From: Gemmatimonadota bacterium
GTDB taxonomy: Bacteria > Latescibacterota > UBA2968 > UBA8231
Direction: 5' to 3'
DNA length: 64,000 bases
NCBI GenBank assembly: GCA_009840005.1
Contig: VXOR01000074.1
Span: 82,106 to 146,105, forward strand
Shown: one piece after another, positions 1-8,306 of the stretch
How the letters are laid out: each line of letters starts with the position of its first letter
Numbering within the stretch: position 1 is the stretch's first letter
Notes under the pieces: model-generated
Seen by the model: only the letters and a program-made list of their open reading frames with translations
What the model was told of the DNA's origin: nothing
The model's database searches: none
Translations under genes and position numbers: made by a program

Positions 1-285
1 TGCGCGACCGTCAACTACGCCCTCGGCACCAACAAGAAGCGACTGACCTATGCCGACTTGGAGGTGAATTCTCCCTTTAACACCTATCGCCACCACGGCC
101 TGCCCCCCGGCCCCATCAGCAATCCCGGCCGCACTGCCCTGTTCGCCGTACTCTACCCCGCGGAAACCGAGTATCTCTACTTCGTCGCTCGCGGCGACGG
201 CACCCATATCTTCAGCCGCACTAACAGGGAACACGAGCGCGCCAAGCGCCAAGTCAAATTAGCCCAGCGCATGCAGACGAACTGA
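1..285 (+). CDS. mltG: Endolytic transglycosylase MltG, C-terminal part
   Basis: The 5' end lies outside the window; the frame is open from base 1. MltG is an inner-membrane lytic transglycosylase (YceG family) that cuts nascent peptidoglycan glycan strands. The visible 94 residues carry the family's C-terminal signatures: TVNYALG near the start, then NTYRHHGLPPGPISNPG, and the ending YLYFVARGDGTHIFS followed by EH. The catalytic Glu should lie upstream, although ADLEVNSPFNTY is visible here. The stop at 283-285 is 2 bp before the helicase start, so the two genes are probably co-transcribed. The family assignment is secure; full length cannot be judged. Confidence 0.88.
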   Translation, partial: CATVNYALGTNKKRLTYADLEVNSPFNTYRHHGLPPGPISNPGRTALFAVLYPAETEYLYFVARGDGTHIFSRTNREHERAKRQVKLAQRMQTN

Positions 286-287
286 GG

Positions 288-2504
288 ATGCCCATACTAG
301 ACGCCCTCAATCCAGCGCAACGCCGCGCCGCCGAGACCGCGGGCGGCCCGCTGTTGATCCTCGCTGGAGCCGGCTCGGGCAAGACCCGCGTACTCACCCA
401 TCGCATCGCTTTCCTCATCAAAGAAGTCGGCGTGCCCCCGTGGCGCATTCTCGCTGCGACCTTCACTAACAAGGCTGCAGGCGAAATGCGCGAGCGCATC
501 GAGCAGCTAGTCGGACCGGCGGCCACTGAACTATGGATCGGCACCTTCCACTCGATCTGTGCGCGCATCCTGCGCCGCCAAGCCGAGGGTTTTGGTCTAG
601 ATCCCAACTTCTCCATCTACGACGAAGACGACCGCCGAGCCACCATCCGCCGCGTCCTCAATGCCCACCAAATCGACGAGCGCGAACTCGCGCCGCGCGC
701 GGTCGTCAGCCAGATCAGCCGCGCCAAGAACGCCATGCTCGACCCGTTGGAATTTGCGCGCCAGGCCAACGAGCACCAACGGCAAATCGCCGAACTCTAC
801 GCCGACTACGAGCGCGAGTTGCGCCGCAACCAAGCCCTTGATTTCGACGACCTGCTCATCGAGGTCGTGCGCCAGTTCGACCGCCATCCAGACATTTTGC
901 AAACCTACCAAGAGCGCTTTGAGCACCTACTCGTCGATGAATACCAAGACACGAACCGGCCCCAGTACTTGCTCTGTCGCCAGCTAGCGGCTCATCACCG
1001 CAATATCTGCGTGGTCGGGGATGACGACCAGTCGATCTACCAATTTCGCGGTGCTGACATCCGCAACATCCTCGACTTTGAGCGCGACTACCCAGACGCC
1101 CGCCTAGTGCGGTTAGAGCAAAACTACCGCTCCACCGGCCGCATCCTCGCCGCAGCCAACGCCGTCATCAGCCACAACCAAGGCCGCAAAGGCAAAGAGT
1201 TGTGGACGAACGGTCCCGAAGGCGACTCCGTCGCGGTCGTCGAATGCGACTCGGACCGCCGCGAGGCCCGCCATGTCGTCGATGCCATCCGCCGCTATGA
1301 CCGCTTGGGACGTTACGGCCTTGGAGACGCCGCAGTGCTCTACCGCACCAACGCCCAATCGCGGCCCTTTGAAGAGGAGCTACAGCGCGCCGGACTACCC
1401 TATGTAATCGTCGGGGGCATCCGCTTTTACGATCGCCGCGAAATTCGGGATGTGCTGTCCTATTTGCGCCTGTTGGTCAACCCGGCCGACGACATTGCCC
1501 TGCGCCGCATCATCAATACGCCCCGCCGCGGCATTGGCGATACCTCCCTCGACCGCTTGCAGGCTTTTGCCCAAGCCAAGGGTTGGAGCCTTTCTACTGC
1601 ACTTGGGCATCTCGACGACGTACCCAACCTCAGCGGCCGCGCACAAAAAAGCCTCGCTGCTTTCGCCGACCTGATCGACGAGCTGATGGCAGCCAGTGAG
1701 GCGCTCTCCCTGCCCGAGTTGGGCTTTGCCGTCGTCGAAAAGAGTGGATACCGCGCCATGCTCGCGGCGGAAAACACCCCAGAAGCCGAGGCGCGCTTGC
1801 AGAATCTCGACCAACTTCTAGCCGAAATGACCGAATACGCCGACGCAAACCCAGACGCGACGTTAGCGACCTATCTCGAAGAAAAGTCGCTGTTGACCTC
1901 GGCGGACGAAAGCGACAACGATGGCAACGCCATTACTTTGATGACCCTGCACAGTGCCAAGGGTTTAGAGTTTCCCTTGGTCTTTGTCTGCGGACTCGAA
2001 GAAAACCTCTTTCCCACGGCGCGAGCCGTCGGCGACCCCCAAGCCATTGAAGAAGAGCGCCGTCTCTGTTATGTGGGCATGACCCGTGCGCAAGAGCAGC
2101 TCAGCCTCACCTATGCCCTGCGCCGCTATGCGTACGGCTCGCTGCTTGCAACCGAACCCTCGCGGTTTTTAAGTGAAATCCCCGCCGAACTGACAACCCA
2201 GAATTACGAGTTGGACCGCGGCTTTGCCCGCTCGCGGCAGCGCGTCGGCCCTCCGCCCCGCAAAAAGGCTCCGGCTTCCCAAGGCGTCCACTACGAATGG
2301 GACTCTGAGCAGTCGCCTGGATTCGACGAGTTTGTCGCTCAAGATGACTTCCTCGCCGTTGGCCAGTGGGTGCGCCACCCCCAATGGGGGCGCGGCCAGA
2401 TCGTCAGCCGCGAAGGGCACGGCGAAAAGATGAAGCTCTCCATCCGCTTTGGGACGCGGACCAAGCGCATCGCCGTCGCCTACGCCCAGCTCGAACCTGC
2501 CTAA
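288..2504 (+). CDS. pcrA: ATP-dependent DNA helicase PcrA/UvrD
   Basis: A 738-residue SF1A 3'-5' DNA helicase of normal length for PcrA/UvrD. Motif I GAGSGKT is at residues 27-33, motif II is LLVDEYQDT, motif III is VGDDDQSIYQFRGA, motif V is LTLHSAKGLEFPLVF, and motif VI is CYVGMTRAQEQL. The last 60 or so residues (VGQWVRHPQWGRGQIVSREG onward) form the Tudor-like C-terminal domain that in PcrA contacts RNA polymerase. The family acts in nucleotide excision repair, resolution of replication-transcription conflicts and removal of RecA. It starts 2 bp after mltG, with a GAGG directly before the ATG. It neighbours the CRISPR array but is a housekeeping protein and not a Cas3 substitute by sequence. 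Confidence 0.95.
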   Translation: MPILDALNPAQRRAAETAGGPLLILAGAGSGKTRVLTHRIAFLIKEVGVPPWRILAATFTNKAAGEMRERIEQLVGPAATELWIGTFHSICARILRRQAEGFGLDPNFSIYDEDDRRATIRRVLNAHQIDERELAPRAVVSQISRAKNAMLDPLEFARQANEHQRQIAELYADYERELRRNQALDFDDLLIEVVRQFDRHPDILQTYQERFEHLLVDEYQDTNRPQYLLCRQLAAHHRNICVVGDDDQSIYQFRGADIRNILDFERDYPDARLVRLEQNYRSTGRILAAANAVISHNQGRKGKELWTNGPEGDSVAVVECDSDRREARHVVDAIRRYDRLGRYGLGDAAVLYRTNAQSRPFEEELQRAGLPYVIVGGIRFYDRREIRDVLSYLRLLVNPADDIALRRIINTPRRGIGDTSLDRLQAFAQAKGWSLSTALGHLDDVPNLSGRAQKSLAAFADLIDELMAASEALSLPELGFAVVEKSGYRAMLAAENTPEAEARLQNLDQLLAEMTEYADANPDATLATYLEEKSLLTSADESDNDGNAITLMTLHSAKGLEFPLVFVCGLEENLFPTARAVGDPQAIEEERRLCYVGMTRAQEQLSLTYALRRYAYGSLLATEPSRFLSEIPAELTTQNYELDRGFARSRQRVGPPPRKKAPASQGVHYEWDSEQSPGFDEFVAQDDFLAVGQWVRHPQWGRGQIVSREGHGEKMKLSIRFGTRTKRIAVAYAQLEPA

Positions 2505-2580
2505 GGGTAGTGCGTCAGGTTGAAAATAATTTTTTAACGAGGGCTGTTTCCCCTAAAAATTCTGAAGCGGGTCTGATCGG

Positions 2581-2730
2581 GGTCCATCCCCGCGTAGGCG
2601 GGGCAACCTACTGGGCCTAACAAGCGGTGCCAGTGCACATAGGTCCATCCCCGCGTAGGCGGGGCAACCAAGAGAGGCGACGCGACGCTGTCGTCAGGAC
2701 TGGGGCCATCCCCGCATAGGCGGGGCAACC
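2581..2730 (-). CRISPR. Type I-E CRISPR array, 3 repeats and 2 spacers
   Basis: Three 28-bp repeats lie at 2581-2608, 2642-2669 and 2703-2730, separated by two 33-bp spacers (2609-2641, 2670-2702), an exact 61-bp period. Read on the minus strand the repeat has the I-E form: CCCCGCCTACGCGGGG core and GGATGGACC 3' end, a 6-bp stem suitable for Cas6e. The two left repeats are identical. The right one, nearest cas6e, differs at two positions (one in the loop, one near the 3' handle). The gap to the cas6e stop is only 27 bp, so there is little room for a leader. Neither spacer matches anything else I can see in the window. Confidence 0.92.
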
Positions 2731-2757
2731 TCTAACACAAGTAAGTGTAGATGGTAT

Positions 2758-3516
2758 TTACCCCCAAGTACCTATAGGTGCCAAAAGCAGGCAGCCAAAG
2801 CCAAAAGCCGTGTGCCGCCCAATGCCGCACGTAATGACTTCGGTAAAGCGCTCGCCGTTGGTTATCTCCAAATTCCCGCGAAAAAGAACGTCCGGCCCCT
2901 CGATTTCCCGTGCGCGCCGATTGCCTCCAATGATCGGCCGTCTGAATACGCGGGTCCGTCGCATTGAGACGAGCTGTGCAGCTATCAGGCGAACGCCATG
3001 CAAATCAAAGCGTACAGCTAGCCACTCTCGATACGCATCCTCTTTTGCCGGTAACCCTTCGGTGCGTTCTTCGGCGCGGCGAGCTGCCCACGCTGCGACA
3101 TCAATCTCATGGTTGGGTCCGTCACGCCCGGCACCGCGAGAACGCACAATGGGACGTGTACGCACCTCAAAGCTGAAGCGGGCACCCGTCCGCCAATCTT
3201 CTGGCATGGCGTAGGCCTCAATCGTCTGGAGACCAAGTTCGTCTGCCGATGCGCGAATCGGCGGCAGGCCAGCCGCTTCTGTTATGGCCTCGGGCTTTGC
3301 CTGAACATAGCCGAGTACGGCTCCTTCCCCTTCGCGTGGTTGCTGAAAAACGAAGGGTCTAGGCGCGAAGTCGCCTAGCGCTTCCTTTAGCGCCACATGA
3401 AGAGCGTAGCCTAGGTCAGCGTCTCCACGTCGGGGAAGGTAGCCCTTCTCGATGGCCCAATGCACAAAGGCTGTCGTGTTGGGATGCAAACGAATAAGCG
3501 ACAAGGGAGTAGTCAC
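2758..3516 (-). CDS. cas6e: CRISPR-associated endoribonuclease Cas6e (Cse3/CasE)
   Basis: This 252-residue protein is the pre-crRNA processing nuclease of type I-E Cascade; it cuts below the repeat stem and stays on the crRNA 3' end. The segment DLGYALHVALKEALGDF places Tyr37 and His40 three residues apart, the spacing of the catalytic pair Y23/H26 of Thermus Cse3. The C-terminal glycine-rich G-loop GIGRHTAFGFGCLLL is typical of Cas6 proteins. It begins with GTG overlapping the cas5e stop (GTGA at 3513-3516). It is the last gene of the operon and is followed after 27 bp by the array, where cas1 would usually lie. Confidence 0.93.
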   Translation of the reverse strand: MTTPLSLIRLHPNTTAFVHWAIEKGYLPRRGDADLGYALHVALKEALGDFAPRPFVFQQPREGEGAVLGYVQAKPEAITEAAGLPPIRASADELGLQTIEAYAMPEDWRTGARFSFEVRTRPIVRSRGAGRDGPNHEIDVAAWAARRAEERTEGLPAKEDAYREWLAVRFDLHGVRLIAAQLVSMRRTRVFRRPIIGGNRRAREIEGPDVLFRGNLEITNGERFTEVITCGIGRHTAFGFGCLLLAPIGTWG

Positions 3517-4262
3517 AACAGATCCTCCGCAGAGAGGGCCAAGCGCCCTTCCAACCAGCGCTGTTCCCCACCATGCACATCACTTACCCAATTGCGTCTG
3601 CCGCTTACTCGTACTTCCCGGTGCTGGTCCCTGACAAAGGGATGCGGTCTATCGTGAACCGGCGCAAACGCAATGTGACCGACCTGCCTCTGCCGTTGCT
3701 CTCTATCGACCATCGCTGGAACTTTCGCGACAGCGTCCAAGGCACTCTCTCCTCTTCCTTGACCGACGAGCAGTGGTGCTGCCGGCAAACACGGCTTGCG
3801 GCCGATAAACAGAGGCCTCGCCGGATAGTCCAATGCTTTGGCGACTTGGTCAAGGGAGGGATCATCTTCAGCCGGCTCCAGACGCAGAGCCACGGTAATT
3901 ACTCGGTCCGTCCAATAGAAGCGATAGCGGAGGTGCTTGCCCATATAGGTCTTAGCACCGCCATCGCGCCCTTCGGGTTGCTCATGCGTCGTCCATCCTT
4001 TGTCGTTCTTGTTCAAGGCCGCAGCCTGGAAATCCCTAAGCCTTTCTCCCTCGCAGTCGGCTCGGCAGGCAAATACTAGCCGAGCTTGCAGAGCCTGTAA
4101 GTCTTCCCTGTCCGTGCGCCGGTATCCGAGGGCATTGCCGATTATGCCGACCAATAAAGAAGCGCTAGGCCAATCGTCCGTCTCCCCGAAATTATCGATG
4201 ACGACTCCTCCGAAACTCATCAACGGCGCGTCGAGGCACAGTATGAGGTGATCCTTATTCAT
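3513..4262 (-). CDS. cas5e: Cascade subunit Cas5e (CasD)
   Basis: This 249-residue RAMP-superfamily protein caps the 5' handle of the crRNA in type I-E Cascade. The N-terminal LILCLDAPLMSFGG, followed by TDDWPSASLLVGIIGNALGY, is the family signature, as is the middle region with GGAKTYMGKHLRYRFYWTD. The size is normal (usually 220-260 residues). It overlaps cas7e upstream by 4 nt and cas6e downstream by 4 nt, so the operon is translationally coupled. No damage is visible. Confidence 0.92.
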   Translation of the reverse strand: MNKDHLILCLDAPLMSFGGVVIDNFGETDDWPSASLLVGIIGNALGYRRTDREDLQALQARLVFACRADCEGERLRDFQAAALNKNDKGWTTHEQPEGRDGGAKTYMGKHLRYRFYWTDRVITVALRLEPAEDDPSLDQVAKALDYPARPLFIGRKPCLPAAPLLVGQGRGESALDAVAKVPAMVDREQRQRQVGHIAFAPVHDRPHPFVRDQHREVRVSGRRNWVSDVHGGEQRWLEGRLALSAEDLL

Positions 4263-5431
4263 GCGGTTGCTCCCACGCTGCCACGCACTACGTCAGCAGT
4301 CCACTGAGCGAGATCGTCGAGCTTCTTTTGGTCGATCTCGGACAGTGCGGCATCTGCATCGACGGCTAGTTGACACCGGACTTCGTCACCTCCGTAGGCA
4401 GCATCCAAGCTAGCAAGATGGGCGTTCATTTGCCCAACCGCCTTTTTGAGCAACCCGTTGGCCCTCACATCAACTGGGGCGCGGAAAGCATTAGCGAGAG
4501 TACGCGGTTGGCGGGCTCCGGCCTCTATCAGCATCAATTCGGCCCACGCATAGGGTGCGGTGGAGCCTTTCTTCGCGCCGGGAGAAACTTGGGCAATAAG
4601 ATGTACCAAGTGCTCGACCACCTGGGCGGAGATCTCCCTATCTTGTGAGAGATTGGAAACCAGTAGGCCGATGTCCACGACAACATAGCCGTAGTAGAGA
4701 CCGCTAGTCAGTTCCATGTCGAAGATACCCGCCGATCCCGAATCGTCTCCCTCAGCTTGGCTTTTCAAGTCATCAACGACGGTCATGTAGTCAAGGTCTC
4801 GCTCCAGCTTATGGACAGTGAGGGCGTGAGCGACGTGAATGGCAGCGTCGGTATTAGCTGCCGGATCGGAAGTAACCATACGTCCGAATAGTGCCGCACC
4901 AAGGCCAGCACCGTCTTTTAGTGCCCGCAAATTCGCACGCTGCTTCCCGATTAGGGAGACCAATTTTTCGCCCGCCTCTTCGGGGGTATCTTCTGCGAGT
5001 GCTTGCGCGGCAAGTTCGGCGAGAAACTCCAGTTCCGACTCACCAAAGTACAGGGCCTGGCGCTTCTTCGGATCGGCCGCATTTTTGGCGTACACTCCCT
5101 TGAGCAGTTCCTCCTCGACAGCTTTAGCGATGTTATCATCGGTAGGCTGCTTTTCGAGTGCACGTGGCATGATCTTGTTCTCTACGGCTAGCTTTGTGCG
5201 GAACCCCATAGGGATTTCAAGGTTTTGCAGCGCCCACGAATTATCCGCAGCATTTTCGAGGCTATCGGCACCGGCCAAGCGCCAGTGGCGCTTTAGCGAC
5301 TGAGAGGATACCCGCCCGCGGGTGACCCCACCGAAAGGTAGGCGCTTGGCCAAGCCAGCATCGTCGCGGTTTAACAAGGCTCCGGGATAGGAAGCAAGCC
5401 AGTGGATTTGAATGAATCGGGCTGAGGGCAT
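4259..5431 (-). CDS. cas7e: Cascade backbone subunit Cas7e (Cse4/CasC)
   Basis: This 390-residue protein forms the six-copy helical backbone of type I-E Cascade along the crRNA spacer. The N terminus FIQIHWLASYPGALLNRDDA, then GLAKRLPFGGVTRGRVSSQS and LKRHWR, is diagnostic of CasC/Cse4. Length is slightly above the E. coli protein (363 residues). The ATG at 5429-5431 is preceded by GAGGGG at a usable distance, and the gap to the cse2 stop is 12 bp. It overlaps cas5e by 4 nt. The gene is intact. Confidence 0.94.
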   Translation of the reverse strand: MPSARFIQIHWLASYPGALLNRDDAGLAKRLPFGGVTRGRVSSQSLKRHWRLAGADSLENAADNSWALQNLEIPMGFRTKLAVENKIMPRALEKQPTDDNIAKAVEEELLKGVYAKNAADPKKRQALYFGESELEFLAELAAQALAEDTPEEAGEKLVSLIGKQRANLRALKDGAGLGAALFGRMVTSDPAANTDAAIHVAHALTVHKLERDLDYMTVVDDLKSQAEGDDSGSAGIFDMELTSGLYYGYVVVDIGLLVSNLSQDREISAQVVEHLVHLIAQVSPGAKKGSTAPYAWAELMLIEAGARQPRTLANAFRAPVDVRANGLLKKAVGQMNAHLASLDAAYGGDEVRCQLAVDADAALSEIDQKKLDDLAQWTADVVRGSVGATA

Positions 5432-5443
5432 ACTGAGTTCCCC

Positions 5444-5962
5444 TCAATTAGCGGTGGCGCGGGCATACTCCCGTGCCACTCGGTTGCGAGATTGGTCGGC
5501 GCGGCTTTCGGCGCGTCCAGTCCAGCGGGCAATACGAACCAAGGGTAGCCAATCGATGGCCGCACCCTTGGCCCCTAAGAATCGGGCAAGCCGTGGTAGC
5601 ACATCGGCGATTACCTCAAAGTCAGAAGACAGCAAGCGGTTGATGCGTTCTTCTGAATACTGCACTTGTGCAAGAACGGAACCTGTGGAGGCACGGTGCG
5701 AGTGTTGCCCCCGCGTCAGGGCCAAGCAGTGGATAATCAGTAACCAACGTTTCCGGTCTGCTTCCCCCGTAGGCTCTGCGCCGGCCGAGGCAAGCAATCG
5801 CTCGGCTGCTATTTCGGCGTGGCTAGACGGAATCTGCGGATTCATGCGCCGCAAGGCGGCATAATCTCCCATTGAAAATCCATCATTCGCAAGACGGGAA
5901 GCGATTTTGGCAAGCCAACCGGCCTCCTGTTTCCAGATAGGTATTTCATTGTGGTTGGTCAT
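5444..5962 (-). CDS. cse2: Cascade small subunit Cse2 (CasB)
   Basis: This 172-residue alpha-helical protein has the size of Cse2/Cas11e (about 160-200 residues), the small subunit present twice in Cascade that stabilises the R-loop. Family features are the central region MGDYAALRRMNPQIP and the C-terminal LLRWxP-like part, here LPRLARFLGAKGAAIDWLPL. Its start overlaps the end of cas8e by 17 nt and it ends 12 bp before cas7e. The position between cas8e and cas7e is the standard I-E order, which supports the call although Cse2 is poorly conserved. Confidence 0.88.
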   Translation of the reverse strand: MTNHNEIPIWKQEAGWLAKIASRLANDGFSMGDYAALRRMNPQIPSSHAEIAAERLLASAGAEPTGEADRKRWLLIIHCLALTRGQHSHRASTGSVLAQVQYSEERINRLLSSDFEVIADVLPRLARFLGAKGAAIDWLPLVRIARWTGRAESRADQSRNRVAREYARATAN

Positions 5963-7538
5963 TAGCTTCTACAGCCACCTTTTTTGGGCGTAAGTTGGAC
6001 AGATGCTTGTAAAGGGCACCTTCTAGCATATTGCTCGCCCGGGCTTGCGCCATGATGCGCCGCTCGTCGAGGCTCGGCGCGGCTTCGCTAGCCTCAGCCA
6101 ACGTCTTGCGGGCTATGTCTGCTAAGGTCTTGTCCCACTCATGGCTGGCATCTTCCTCATCCATTTCGAGAGAATGCCAAAGTTCTGCGAAGAAATGTTG
6201 ATCTACCCGATGGTCAAAACGGTCTAACCACGGCTTAGTAAGGTCATCATTAAAATTAAGATGGTTTCTTCCATTCTGGATCTGAAAGAGCACGATTAGG
6301 GACGATCGCAGGCATTTGCCTTGTGCTTCTCCGGCTCGGCGGACGCGCTCCTGTGCCCTCTGTGCAATGCCTTGCCTGGCACCCGCCAACAACGAAATAG
6401 CCTTTGGCGGTATATCTACGACTTGGCTATGAAATCCCTCCGTCTTGCCTTGGCCGCGTGCGATACCCGTTGCGACAAGCTGTGCCGACGATGTACGCTC
6501 TTGCTCACTCGGTTCCGCGAGAAGCGGCAAGCGGTAGGATCGCTTGTCCGAACCGAATATCAACTCGCTCAAACGCCGATAGGAAAACCCTTCGCTCGTG
6601 ATCGACAACGACTTAGGCGGATCGGAAAGTTCAACCAACGTCCACGGATCACCGAGGTTGCCATTCAGGTGACTTGCAGCAACACGCGCATGTTTAGAGC
6701 CTGCGGTCTGGGCAAGGAGGCGGCCATCTCGGCTTTCTAAACGAATCCGCCGACACATTTCGACAAATAGCGGATGCAGGCGCGAAAGCGGTAGGGGTTG
6801 ATCCCCCCTGCTCCATGACTCCGTCCAGAGCAGAGGAATTGCTTGCTGTGTGGCAAAGCCATGCGTTTGGGCCGTATCCCACAGGATGTCCCGTTTCTCA
6901 AGGATGATGGTAAGATCGCGCCAAAACGCTGCTCCAACCGATGCCTCCGCTGGACGAAGCGCAAGGTATGACCGGCTGCCATAGCCGCCGTTCATCCGTG
7001 CGATGCCGTATTTGCCGCTACCCATAACGCCTTCCTGCGTTTGCAGTGAGACCAGGGCGAACAGCCAGTCATCAGGGTGACTATGCGTCATGCGCGAACC
7101 TTTTAAATCGTGGTTTTTCGCGGTTACGAGCATGTCCAACGCATCTGGTGTGCTTATTTCATTCTTGAATTCCTTTTTGTACTGCGGGAGATCGGCTTTG
7201 GATACGGGGGCCTGTAACAGTGCCGGGTGATCCGGCGGCGTGACTAGCGACCACGGCTCGTCATTGGACCAATCGGGTGTGAGCGCACGTAGGATTTCGG
7301 TCCAAGCGATCTCATCATCTCCAGGCGGCTCGTTCCACTCAAGTGCTTCTAGCCCCATTGCGGCCACCTGTACCAAAAATGCGTGCCAAGCGAATACTTG
7401 GTGCGGCCGAAGTGCCGTATAGTGAACGATCTGATCGGCTATAAGCGCACCGTACACCTGCGGCAGAGTCATGGTTTCCTGTGCGCCTGATTCCTGCTCA
7501 ACGCGAATAATCGGTTCTTCAATGAGGTTGTGAACCAT
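5946..7538 (-). CDS. cas8e: Cascade large subunit Cas8e (Cse1/CasA)
   Basis: This 530-residue large subunit recognises the PAM and recruits Cas3 in type I-E Cascade. I chose the ATG at 7538 because MVHNLIEEPIIRVE matches the canonical Cse1 N terminus (short lead, then a DPWIPV-like motif); an in-frame start at 7637 would add 33 unrelated residues. Family features include HYTALRPHQVFAWHAFLVQV near residue 45 and a TQEGVMGSGKYGIARMNGG-like loop region. There is no Shine-Dalgarno close to this ATG, but AAAGGAG lies about 40 bp upstream in front of a two-codon ORF (ATG TCC TGA at 7569-7561). It is the first gene of the operon; cas3, which normally precedes it, is absent. Confidence 0.91.
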   Translation of the reverse strand: MVHNLIEEPIIRVEQESGAQETMTLPQVYGALIADQIVHYTALRPHQVFAWHAFLVQVAAMGLEALEWNEPPGDDEIAWTEILRALTPDWSNDEPWSLVTPPDHPALLQAPVSKADLPQYKKEFKNEISTPDALDMLVTAKNHDLKGSRMTHSHPDDWLFALVSLQTQEGVMGSGKYGIARMNGGYGSRSYLALRPAEASVGAAFWRDLTIILEKRDILWDTAQTHGFATQQAIPLLWTESWSRGDQPLPLSRLHPLFVEMCRRIRLESRDGRLLAQTAGSKHARVAASHLNGNLGDPWTLVELSDPPKSLSITSEGFSYRRLSELIFGSDKRSYRLPLLAEPSEQERTSSAQLVATGIARGQGKTEGFHSQVVDIPPKAISLLAGARQGIAQRAQERVRRAGEAQGKCLRSSLIVLFQIQNGRNHLNFNDDLTKPWLDRFDHRVDQHFFAELWHSLEMDEEDASHEWDKTLADIARKTLAEASEAAPSLDERRIMAQARASNMLEGALYKHLSNLRPKKVAVEANDQPQ

Positions 7539-7640
7539 AGAGTGCTTATAACTATAACTATCAGGACATAAATTGCTCCTTTGACCGCATGGGGAAGCTG
7601 TCAACCTTTTACATCTCTCTGTTCTTCTGACGCTCAAGGG

Positions 7641-7730
7641 GTTTCATCCGTTGCACAGGAATGTGGTCCCCGCCTTGATATTGTTATAAACCCCTACTAC
7701 GTTTCATCCGTTTCACAGGGATGTGATCCC
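7641..7730. repeat. Pair of 30-bp imperfect direct repeats
   Basis: The repeats at 7641-7670 and 7701-7730 share 27 of 30 bases and are 30 bp apart, about 100 bp upstream of cas8e. Each begins GTTTCATCCGTT on the plus strand and contains CACA-N4-TGTG; the right copy also forms a hairpin AGGGAT-GTG-ATCCCT. On the minus strand the copies end in ATGAAAC, a common CRISPR repeat 3' end. They differ from the I-E repeats. They could be a decayed second CRISPR array or paired operator sites for the cas operon. Confidence 0.5.
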
Positions 7731-8306
7731 TCTGCAACAGAGCCGTAGGGATCGAACAGACAGGGAATCTGGACGCTGGTCGGTTGGTGCGAGCTGTGGT
7801 CCCGAGGATAGTCGAGGAGTTGGTCGAGAAATCGCCGGTACAAGACCGGAGATGCGGACTGCGGAACTAGTAACTAGGTCAAGCCAAAGCGAGGCGGGGA
7901 GCTTGGGCGGTCGCCGCCTCGCCAAGCATTTTAGACTTGTCAATATAGCTACGTCTAATTATAGCTAAATGGAATAAACACTGTAGAAATCAGCACCCGT
8001 ACAAAGGCCCCGGCGATGCGGCAACATCGACGAGGCCACACATAGCCCACCCCAGACAAAGAAGAACAAGCCATGCTGAACTGTAAGGTAGCCTCCCCCG
8101 CGATGAACTGCAAGTCGCGAAGCCGACTGCTTGGCCGCTAGCCCATGTCGAGCAGCCCAAGCCGTTATCAGCACGAAATCCGCCTCCACACCCGCCACAT
8201 CGTCGAGTTACACGGCGAAGGACTAGCCGACGCCACAGCCACGATATCTCCTGAGCAGTTCCCCTGCGCCTGCGTCCGGGCGATGGACCCCGGAGGAGAG
8301 CACACC
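7731..8306. other. Non-coding stretch between the repeat pair and the recombinase
   Basis: I see no convincing gene in this interval. It contains a 9-bp inverted repeat, GCGAGGCGG (7889-7897) and CCGCCTCGC (7914-7922), overlapped by an alternative hairpin GCTTG/CAAGC enclosing GGCGG-TCG-CCGCC (7901-7927). An AT-rich segment follows at 7928-7985. This could hold a recombinase promoter, an attachment site or a structured RNA; none is demonstrated. The frame open from 8145 runs into the recombinase but lacks family similarity before 8307. Confidence 0.4.

Noticed and set aside
288..2504. PcrA as a stand-in for Cas3
   Set aside because: It has ordinary PcrA motifs and a Tudor-like tail, no HD domain, and lies with mltG in a separate operon.
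2534..2728. A 64-residue minus-strand frame with PAYAGMD and PPTRGWT
   Set aside because: It is the CRISPR repeats read as protein; frames like this are a known artefact of I-E arrays.
7744..7760. tRNA T-loop-like GTTCGATCC on the minus strand
   Set aside because: The flanking stem does not pair and there is no cloverleaf.
7740..7860. Resemblance to a T-box leader (GGTTGGTGCGAG)
   Set aside because: No antiterminator TGGNACC element and no amino-acid gene downstream, so the match is too weak.
8145..8306. Upstream extension of the recombinase
   Set aside because: No recombinase-like sequence; the ATG at 8307 has a proper GGAGGA.
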